NCBI GenBank assembly: GCA_951640165.1
Contig: OX621252.1
Location: forward strand, 11,564,501 to 11,628,500
DNA length: 64,000 nt
Direction of reading: 5' to 3'
Source: Pseudoips prasinana
Lineage: Eukaryota; Arthropoda; Insecta; Lepidoptera; Nolidae
Made by a program: the position numbers and the translations under genes. The notes beneath the pieces are model-generated. The model was not told where the DNA came from and did not search any database. It saw only the letters and a list, made by a program, of their open reading frames with translations. Below, piece by piece: positions 1-8,326 of this stretch; position 1 is the stretch's first letter; the number at the start of each line of letters is the position of its first letter.

Positions 1-20
1 GTGTGCTGGGGTCTGGACAT
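1..20 (+). repeat. MITE-A, right-end fragment
   Basis: The first 20 bases match the right arm of a short palindromic element (MITE-A, described at 45550-45690) with a few mismatches. The rest of the copy lies outside the window. Confidence 0.6.
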
Positions 21-880
21 TGTCTAATTGCTTTCGATTATTAAGGTAAGAAAATGGTTTTGTAAAGTGGGGTATAACCACCCTAGCTCCCTCTAAATAC
101 GAATATGATTAAGTTGGAGGTTTATATTAAGATTAAGTTAAATTATATACAAACAAGTTATCAACAAACAAACATAACAGAATAATAATTAATTGTCGAA
201 TTAATTTAATAAATAATTTGTATATACAGTCTGCAAAAAAAAAATAGTTTCTATATATCTTTACTACTATTGGGTTCTATAACTTGGATATTACGATGAT
301 CAGGATGTATGAGGGCTTACCTCATTTCGCCTAAGATGATTGACGATTCTCATATAGATTAGCTCTCTCTCCTTCATAACTCAAATACTACGATGGTCAG
401 AATGTGAACTCACTGGTTCGGAGTCCTTTATGACGTTCCGTAGTAGCAAGATTATTAATTCAGGGGGCTTGTTGTTGATAAGCCGGTTATTGTTTTTTTT
501 TGCCCTCTTTGTGCAGTCTAAGGTCTGTGACCATACCGCCTCGTCTTCAGTTGTAATATTTATATTTCAAAGTCAGTTCGTCATGTCCGTGACGTCCGTC
601 ACAGTCAAGTCATAGTCCTACCCCAGTAAAGCAGTGGAGACTTTACTAGAGGCTTCTATGGAGTTTTGGTTACAACACGGAAAATCACAATTCACGGCAA
701 TATTGCACTTTCCTCCACTTGTGTACGTTGTCGAAGATGTTATGTCTATAAATCCACCATATTTACACATAAAAATCGAATTTACACCAGTTTTTGAAAA
801 TAAAACATAGCCTCGATGCGTCCTTTTCCGCGTTGGTGCCAAAAACCCCCGGTTATTGTGAACATGATTGTCATATATAA
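21..880. other. AT-rich stretch without a recognisable gene
   Basis: I see no coding signal that I can support. Two similar segments near 275-310 and 380-415 share the pattern TAC(T)ACGATG(A/G)TCAG(A/G)ATGT and may be remnants of one repeat. Short open frames here have no domain or motif. Confidence 0.5.
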
Positions 881-1176
881 AGGTTAATAATGACTAAATC
901 AATAGTTCAATCAGCTGCCATGAGTACAGACGCCAGCACATCAAGCTACACCAATCTGTCGAATTTCCCCAATTGAACCTTATGCTTTCATGATAAAGTA
1001 GAAAATCTATAAAAGAAGTTTGATAGATTGGGGTAGCTGGATGTGCTGGCGTCTGTACATGTGGCGCCATAAATGGCCCGGAATCGATTTTCAACGTTGA
1101 AGCCGATTGAACGAATCATTTTTTTAACCTTCATTCATTTCAACGGCGAATTAGGCGGTAGCCCCCCACGACATAC
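880..1176 (+). repeat. MITE-B, copy interrupted by MITE-A
   Basis: The segment 1064-1176 matches the right half of the intact MITE-B at 61990-62235: it shares AATCGATTTTCAACGTTGAA and ends in TTAGGCGGTAGCCCCC. The left half (about 880-923) is recognisable by AGGTTAATAATGACTAA. The copy is cut in two by the MITE-A at 924-1058. The left end is decayed and uncertain. Confidence 0.6.
924..1058. mobile_element. MITE-A copy inside MITE-B
   Basis: A palindromic element bounded by GTACAGACGCCAGCACATCA and its complement. The sequence on either side matches the two sides of an intact MITE-B, so this is the younger insertion. It has no coding capacity. Confidence 0.8.
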
Positions 1177-1277
1177 AGATGATTGAGGAAACGGTGCAGT
1201 TTTATGAATAAATGCAGTTTTATGATATATTCGGCTATAGTAAGAAAAACATTAATAATGGTCGATACCAATTGAAT

Positions 1278-1530
1278 AAAAACCGGCCAAGTGCGAGTCG
1301 GACTCGCGTACGAAGGGTTCCTTACCAGTACTGTTGTCCTTACCATTACCACGATTGTTGTATGGGAGCCCCCATACAACAATGTTGTTGTTATAGCGCC
1401 AACAGAAATACATCATCTGTGAAAATTTCACTTGTCTAACTTGGTTCATGAGATACAGCCTGGTGACAGACGGACAGACAGACAGCGAAGTCTTAGTCGT
1501 TTTACCCTTTGGGTACGGAACTCTCAAAAT
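1278..1530 (-). repeat. Interspersed repeat C (accggccaagtgcgag family)
   Basis: On the minus strand it runs from a GGGTACGGAA-like start, through a part with CTGTCTGTCCGTCTGTCACC and GATGTATTTCTGTTGGCGCT, to a GAGTCCGACTCGCACTTGGC end. A second copy lies at 27618-27905 on the other strand, and relatives of its end occur at 13925 and 32250. I recognise it as a common lepidopteran interspersed repeat but cannot assign a class. Confidence 0.7.
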
Positions 1531-1998
1531 CACTTATGTCGTTGACCGTACCAATTAATTTACCGGCTGAAGTACCTACCAACAGTATCAAGATGTACGT
1601 TAACAAAACAATGAGTATCGTGGCTTTAGCACAAACAATAAGTAATTAGTGATAACATTATACGCCTTTAATCTTTGGTAAAACTAATCGTACCTGTTAT
1701 TATCAGAAAAGAGCATATAATATCCTTTAATTTTTTAAATAGTGGCAGGGTAATAAGATATTCTCCCAGGGTATGTGTCTTAATCACTTGGGACATGGCA
1801 TAAGTGATGGGCATCGTGGCAGCATACCCGCGTTCTCGGGGCTCTCCCCATAAGCCAGAAATGCGGGGCAGTCTTTCGGGACTGCCGATAGAATTGAAAA
1901 GTATATTTAATCTTCTTATCTAAATAAACTACAATATAAAAGTTGACACGTCGCATTGAGATATACTCTTTACTCTTTGTATATGTATGTATATATAA
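1531..1998. other. Intergenic sequence, no gene seen
   Basis: AT-rich sequence. Around 1828-1850 it carries a GCAGCATACCCGCGTTC motif that recurs at 53900, so part of it is probably repeat-derived. I see no supported coding region. Confidence 0.4.
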
Positions 1999-2563
1999 GA
2001 GCGTTTTCACATTATCCGATCCGATATCGGTGTCGGACGCCGATCCGATATCGGGGTAAGTAAAATATATGAAATATGTGCCTGTCTTTCATATTGTCCG
2101 GCCCGATATCGGATATCGGAGCCGACACCGATATGCTGGCGGCACCATCGGACGCCCGTGAGCCGTCGGACGATAATGTTTGTATGTGTGCTATACGTGT
2201 ATCTAAATTGTCTCTGTGTGCATAGAGTCCGATGCCAAAGTAATTAAGAACTTTCTAGATGCGTTTTGTTGCTAGCTAAAAAGAGTATAAAATGCTCCCT
2301 CTGTATATCTAGCTTCCACAATGGGATGGATCCTATACTGTCTGTGGACAAATATTTTTTTGCGTCTCAAATATAATAGATACAGCAAATAGAGTTTTCT
2401 AATATAGTATGCCATGATGACCTGTCCGCACTAAGCTATCGAGCAAATGGCAGTATCGGAACGATTTTGTTGGAAAATGCGAAAATAGCAAATGGTGTCG
2501 CCTATCGGATGTCGGCTATCGTCGTGCGACACCGATATCGGATCGGATAATGTGAAAACGCTC
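1999..2563. mobile_element. PIF/Harbinger-like MITE, 565 bp
   Basis: The two ends are perfect inverted repeats of about 38 bp starting GAGCGTTTTCACATTATCCG. They are flanked on both sides by the trinucleotide TAA (1996-1998 and 2564-2566). A 3-bp TWA-type duplication is the habit of PIF/Harbinger elements. The interior has no transposase frame, so the copy is non-autonomous. It is rich in the self-complementary motif CCGATATCGG and its variants near both ends. The superfamily call rests on the duplication length only. Confidence 0.8.
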
Positions 2564-2756
2564 TAACGTATACTAATAACCATGGAGCTATTACAAAGAG
2601 GAGACGGCCTAAGCAACTGAGAACTGTGATTTTCAACTGAGTCCAAACGTCATAATGTAGGCGTGGCCTAAGTCAATGTATTGTTGGCGTTCGTCCTGTG
2701 CACATCTACGTCACGTTTACAATTTACAGCTATATTTGCGCTAGAAGATAAAAATA

Positions 2757-5700
2757 ATGAAGTGTTGTGTTTTATCTTGTAAAAACTACTCGGACAGACG
2801 TTCTAATGCTATGGATGGCATCAAATTTCATTTGTAAGTAATTTTATTCGATTTTTTATCAAAATAGTTCTAGAAAATTCCCTTAACGTCGGCGTTTCGA
2901 AACATAATTCTACACGACATTCAGTGAACGCAAATAAACATGGAAGCATTACTTCAAGGAAACTAAGCTCAAATCTTGACCCAATATTCCAATCAAACTG
3001 ACACAAAGGAATACCGTCTCTGATTGGCCAAAAATATTGCCGCTCAGGTTCACCTTTTAAAAGTAGACATTATGACGTGAAGTTTGGGTCTAAATTGCCA
3101 TGTTCATGTCATTCGCCGAGGGATGTTTTATGCTATAAAGTGCAACGAAAATAATTCACCGTGACATTGATCTTATTAAAATAATATATAATTACGATAA
3201 AATATACAGTTTCTTGAACTTTACGGCAAGAGCTTTTCTTAGGTATTTGGCAAGTAATGGGTTTGTTTGCTATGATAATAAGGTAAATAAAACAAATTTG
3301 TGGTCATTTATTTATTTGACGGCGTTTACGTCAAAACGTCAGGTTGACACGACTGTCAACGTCAACCTAGCGAAGCGTCATTGTCGATGGTGGTGTGGGC
3401 GGCCATCTTGAAGTCACTTTGGAACGAGACGGCGCCCGCGCACCACGCTTGTGACGAATCGCTGAGAATCTTCGCCATCACGATATTTTAAGATTTAATT
3501 TGATTGATTTTACGTTGTAGTAATCACTAAACATCTAATTAAATCGTGATTCTTGTGAATTACGTTGATTGTGATTTGAAGTAATTTATTTCTGTTCCGC
3601 CCTCACCTACCCATAAAATTATAAGAGGATGAGTTGTGGTGAAGAGCCTTCAAGCCGTCCTGCCTCCACATCAGAAGTGGGATCAAGAACCGAAGATAAG
3701 CCACATGGTGAAAAATGTTTGAGCTAGAAAATAACCGGATGTTGAGTCTGATGGAAGCGATTTAAAATCAAGTGAGCGCCCACAATATAAAGCAAGTCAA
3801 ATTCGACCCCAAACTGACACAAACGCACGTGCTTGGGCATACTGTTGACCTTTGTTTCGGTGAAAATCATTTATAATAGCTATGGTGCGCTGAAAAGCAC
3901 GGCGTCGCAGTGGCTATCACAAATATCGTTCCTTGAGATGCGGTGGTTGCAGATTCGAGTTATTTACTCCACGGAATGATAGTGTTGAAACACCTGCGAC
4001 TGACCTCATTAACCTGCAAAATAGCAAACGCAAGGAAAACGAATATCTGTGCGTGACCATACATAAACCTCAAAATGGACAAATATGAGCGAAGACTACA
4101 TTGCTGTCCACTGCACTGTCACATTCGTCAAAATTCCACAACCACCTACAACGATTAGCCTTCCATACGGAGATTATTACGAGAAAGAAGCTGCAGCGAG
4201 AATTGAAACCATCTACTTTTAGGAAAGGAATGCGCCTCAAGTAGCTGAATATAATTGTGTAGACGCAAAACGATCCGAAACTGTATCGTTCTTAATGTGG
4301 TTTTATAGTGTTTTTAAATTGTTTTTTTAAAGTGCTTTTAAAGTGTTTTCAGTGCGGCAAGCTAGGACATGGTGCATGTGAGTGTCGTCCGAAAAAGAGA
4401 AGGTCAAAAACGCCGGCAGCGACCTGGTCTTCTGCGACCAGAAACCAGACATCGCTGCTGTTTACGCTGTGGCCATTTAGCTTCGAAGTGCAACCGTGGC
4501 AATGAACAACGTGATCATAAGATATGCCCGTTAACGTCTACGTCGTTAACACACCAGAGAGGACATTTTGGTGAGTAGTTCCATGTTTATACGTTTCTAG
4601 AGCTGATTGCTCACTTATGACTCATGAGCTGATTGCTCACAAGCTACAGACGGCTTATAAATTTCGAGCAAAACTGTTTAATAATGTTGTTAATTATTCT
4701 TGTAGCTTACAAATTTCAACACAGATCGAGATCGATAATGTTTCGTTGTTTTTCATGGATAACCCAATCGTCGTTTACGTTATGATATCATGATTTAACG
4801 CTATACTTAAATAATCGTCCGAGTCGGTTGCCTCGAGAGGGCTGACTTGTCATGGATGATCGCTTGCTATATCCGAGACGAATTGTGTCGTCCAAGTCAG
4901 TTGCCTCGAGAGGGCTGACTTGTCATGGATGATCGCTTGCTATTTCCGAGACGAATTGTGTCGTCCGAGTCGGTTCCCTCGGGAGGACTGACTTGTTCTG
5001 GCTGCTTGCCTGCTAAGTGTAAGACGAATTGTGTCGTCCGGGTCACATCCTTGTTAGGATTGGCTTGTCTAGATGTTCACAAGAACGAAAATGTGCTGTC
5101 TGGGCTAAATTCTAGCCAGTTATGATATCTAATGCGTTTCTCGACTGGTCTTACTAAAGTGTAGTCCGAGTCACACCTCACGGTTGACTAAGTGGTACAC
5201 TTGCCTGGTTAGTCCAAGTTATTAAATGTTTTTGGTGTTTGTATACTGATGAAAATTATTAAGTCAGGATGAGCGAACGGACTATGCAGTTATCTTAGTT
5301 TGTTTCAGATAAATCGCCCGTGGACGGTCGTATGTCAGTCCGGCCGTGACGGCGTTTACGTCAAAACGTCAGGTTGACACGACTGTCAACGTCAACCTAG
5401 CGAAGCGTCATTGTCGATGGTGGTGTGGGCGGCCATCTTGAAGTCACTTTGGAACGAGACGGCGCCCGCGCACCACGCTTGTGACGAATCGCTGAGAATC
5501 TTCGCCATCACGATATTTTAAGATTTAATTTGATTGATTTTACGTTGTAGTAATCACTAAACATCTAATTAAATCGTGATTCTTGTGAATTACGTTGATT
5601 GTGATTTGAAGTAATTTATTTCAGTTCCGTCCTCACCTACCCATAAAATTATAAGAGGATGAGTTGTGGTGAAGAGCCTTCAAGCCGTCCTGCCTCCACA

Positions 5701-6769
5701 TATTATAATTATTATTTACAATTTCTGTATACGTGCTACATACGTTGTAGTAGTAGGTAGTGACCTTTAAGGATTCCGTACCTTCAAAGAAAAAAACGGA
5801 ACCCTTATAGTATCACTTTGTTATCCGTCCATCCCAATGATCCCTTGAAAATTAATGTTATTTAGCACGTGTTGTCACAAATTTTCGACTCCGACTATAC
5901 ACGACGTTCTACAGTCAGGTAGCGAACAGCTGCTATGTTGTGTCCTGCTCTAGCACACGGACCTCGGACGCTCTACTTTCTCTGTCGCACCTATCAAGTG
6001 GCTAAAACTCTAAAAGTTTTTAGCCTGGCAACAGTACTTTAAGTACGATTTTTCGCAGGCAAGTTTAAATGACTAATTTTGAAATAATATAATCTAAAAT
6101 TTGAGATAACTTTTGATAAGTTAGCAGATCGATGGAGTCACCTATTTTGACTTACCTGTTTACACCTGCTTGCCAGGTAGTTATACACAGAAATGAGTAG
6201 GCAAGCATACCTAGGCATATTCTGTGTATTAAAAACTATCTGTGAAATAAATTTTATTTGGTTATCAAAAGTATGAAAGTGATGAAAAAAAATCGATAAA
6301 AGTTAATTTAATTAAAAATAGCCATGAGCACTTTTCGATAGGCAAGCAATTATAGGCATATTTGTTTATAAAAAATATTTGATAAAAAATACGTCTCATC
6401 TGGTTATCAGATCGGAGAAGGACCATCTTCCACGTCTCTTAGACTATCGACTTGAAATTATAGGTGATCTAGTATATATACAGGGTTACTTCTTAAACAC
6501 CAACAACCTCGCAGGACTAGGAAGTTAACACCATAAGCAACAACTAACTCTACGCGCATCGCAAAGATTACGTAACCCGCCTGGTTACGTTATCTTTGCG
6601 ATACGCGTAGAGTTATAAACATTTAAGTGTGAAAGTAAATTAATATTGCTTTTTACAAAAAAAAATATAGATATAGATAAAAATACAAATTATCAAAATT
6701 TGTTAAATAAATGTTATTGCTTATGGTTTTAGCTATCTAGTCCTGCGAGATTGTTAGTGTTTTACAAGT

Positions 6770-6826
<57 letters not shown>

Positions 6827-8212
6827 AATAAAATAGAATTGCCTATTTATAATGCATTAAACGAATAATTGTACCGTACGTATCGTAGCGTTTGTTTTAG
6901 CTTCCTGTATCCCTTTTTTGAAACAGAAAAATCGTCATTGCTGTAATGAACAGAACATACCCTTGTCGTTTTATTTGGGCTCCATTCAATTGCATTCCTT
7001 TCAAAAGGAACGGCTTTCGTCTATAGTTCTCTTCACTTTAGATCTAGTAGAAATCTGAAGAAACCAAGTAATTTTAATACCACCATTACTATTCTTTTGA
7101 ACAGACTCTAAAGATGCTGAGTATTTTATCTAAGATTATTATAAAATGAATAATTATAATAAATAAAAATATTTATCATAATTTTTGTGTCGAGAAATAA
7201 ATTGTTTCGTTTGCATAACAACATCACCATATATTTTGTGTGAATTAGATTGACTTCATATTAAATAAATTAAAATATATAGCGATGTAGTTACCCGTAA
7301 TAACTAATTTCAACACTCTTGTTATGCAAATGAGATTTGCATTTTTGTAAATTAAACACGCTGAAACCAATAACTGACAGACGACCGCCATTGATGCCTG
7401 TAGTGCGCAAACTCCGCGTCACAATTTTTAAGCCCGTGTCACAATCTGCGTTGGGTCATTTTGGCGAGCTAGGAATGCTTCCATGTTTATTTGCGTTCAC
7501 TGACGACATTAGATGGCGATACTTGGGGTCATGGGAATAAAAAATATTTAGGTACCCAGAGCTCAGTACTATCATAATCTAATAATCGTATGTACTGAAA
7601 TTTGTTTTACATTCATTCGTAAAACCCCTTTAATGGCCAAAATACATTTTTGTAGCTTTTAATATAATTTTAAAAAAAAAACCGCCATCTATCGAACAAA
7701 TATGAACATAACAAAAACAGGGCCGTAATTAGGATCCAGTTATTTTACCTAATGTCCCGCAGCTGTATCATAAATAGAAAGTACTTAAACATAGAATAAA
7801 CTGCACAAAAAAATACAATCTCCTATAAATTAAATATTCTATGTACAGTAATTTAATTAAAGTACCTACTTCCCTTCATTAGTATGCTCGTTGTTTACTT
7901 AATTTAAATTAAGTACTTCAAGCCTACCTAGTTTATTTAGTCCAATTTTAAAATTATGAATGTTATAGATTGCCATCTGAAGATAACCTTAGACAAAAAT
8001 GGATAGCAAAAATTAACAGACAAGACTGGTCTCCCTCTAAATATACAAAAATTTGTTCTTGCCATTTTAACGATGAAGACTTCGTAGTAACAAAAAAAGG
8101 CCTTAGAAAATTAAAGAAGGGAACTTTACCTTGTTTAAAACTGGATATATCGGTTCGTAACAATGCATTTTTTACCTATAAAATATTTAATTTTATTTCC
8201 AATATAACATGA
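2757..8212 (+). CDS. THAP domain, two exons (N-terminus of P-like transposase)
   Basis: Exon 1 (2757-2833) starts at an ATG and encodes 25 residues with the first zinc ligands (MKCCVLSC), ending in IKFH plus two bases. A consensus donor GTAAGT follows at 2834. Exon 2 starts after TTATAG at 7969 and stays in frame, giving the junction FHLLPSEDNLRQKW, which matches the F-H-x-x-P...R-x-x-W core of THAP domains. It then has ICSCHF (the C-x2-H half of the C2CH zinc site) and ends with a G-T-L-P-C-L-K-L tail. The frame stops at 8210-8212. THAP domains bind the ends of P-type elements. The roughly 5.1-kb intron holds an LTR element and a MITE, so splicing may no longer work. No plus-strand transposase body follows. 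Confidence 0.75.
3317..3670 (+). repeat. 5' LTR of the 2.4-kb element
   Basis: A 354-bp terminal repeat, TG...CA ended, matching 5347-5700 except at two sites. Strand is given as for the zinc-knuckle coding direction. Confidence 0.88.
4318..4580 (+). pseudogene. Gag-like zinc-knuckle fragment, frameshifted
   Basis: One frame reads CFQCGKLGHGACEC, a C-x2-C-x4-H-x4-C-like retroviral-type knuckle with spacing slightly off. About 30 codons later the next frame reads CLRCGHLASKCNRG, a second knuckle. Two knuckles in series near the Gag C-terminus are usual in arthropod LTR and LINE gag proteins, where they bind nucleic acid. The change of frame between them shows that the gene is broken. Upstream, 4080-4222 has a short frame ending in a stop that may be earlier Gag sequence. 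It is the only coding trace inside the 2.4-kb LTR element. Confidence 0.6.
4816..5107 (+). repeat. 73-bp tandem repeat, four units
   Basis: Units start at 4816, 4889, 4962 and 5035, exactly 73 bp apart, each opening with CGTCC. Units 1 and 2 are nearly identical, unit 3 is diverged and unit 4 shares mainly its start. A weaker relative may begin near 5163. The array lies in the untranslated interior of the LTR element. Confidence 0.85.
5347..5700 (+). repeat. 3' LTR of the 2.4-kb element
   Basis: A 354-bp direct repeat of 3317-3670, followed by the target duplication TATT. The bases just before it (GTATGTCAGTCCGGCCG) do not form an obvious polypurine tract. Confidence 0.88.
5705..6480. other. 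P-element intron filler
   Basis: I see no coding signal. Near 5780 there is a GGATTCCGTACC...AACGGAACCC stretch that recalls the ends of interspersed repeat C. The rest is AT-rich. Confidence 0.4.
6481..6776. mobile_element. Hairpin MITE with two inverted-repeat layers
   Basis: The outer ends (AGGGTTACTT...AACACCAACA and the complement of AACACTAACAATCTCGCAGG) form inverted repeats of about 60 bp with mismatches. A second palindrome lies at about 6551-6615: 30-bp arms beginning CTCTACGCG around a 5-base loop, with two mismatches. No coding frame. Both flanks are TA-rich, so the target duplication cannot be read. Confidence 0.75.
6774..6829. repeat. (TA)n microsatellite
   Basis: About 50 bases of TA dinucleotides with one interruption, abutting the right end of the hairpin MITE. 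Confidence 0.9.
6830..7968. other. P-element intron filler before THAP exon 2
   Basis: AT-rich sequence without a supported gene. The segment 7466-7496 (AATGCTTCCATGTTTATTTG...) is an inverted match to about 2918-2950 near THAP exon 1, so another inverted-repeat pair sits inside the intron. Confidence 0.45.
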
Positions 8213-8238
8213 ATAACAATTCGGAATATTAATAATAA
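8181..8238 (+). repeat. Left arm of an inverted repeat around the piggyBac insertion
   Basis: This about 58-bp segment (including CAATTCGGAATATTAATAAT) is nearly the reverse complement of 11212-11271. The two arms enclose about 200 bp of older sequence into which the piggyBac-like element later inserted. They may be the ends of a decayed MITE or the trace of an inversion. Confidence 0.75.
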
Positions 8239-8326
8239 GTCATCGACCATCTATAGAGAAACGGCAGCTTGACTAGTAGTTCTAGAAACGACACGTTCCC
8301 GAAATGATGGCCTGTATTTTGCTTAA

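Larger units (their letters stand above)
3317..5700 (+). mobile_element. Non-autonomous LTR retrotransposon, 2.4 kb
   Basis: Two 354-bp direct repeats (3317-3670 and 5347-5700) begin TGACGGCG and end CTCCACA, the TG...CA form of LTRs. Target duplication TATT flanks the element (3313-3316 and 5701-5704). I count two differences between the LTRs (3593/5623 and 3600/5630), so it inserted recently. The interior has no reverse transcriptase or integrase. It carries a broken gag-like zinc-knuckle region and a 73-bp tandem repeat. The sequence after the first LTR (TCAGAAGTGGGATCAAGAAC) may hold a primer-binding site, but I cannot name a tRNA, and I see no clear polypurine tract. It lies inside the THAP intron of the P element. 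Confidence 0.88.

Noticed and set aside
6551..6615. Replication origin or viral terminal hairpin
   Set aside because: The palindrome is central to a MITE with its own inverted ends; no replication gene or viral frame is near it.
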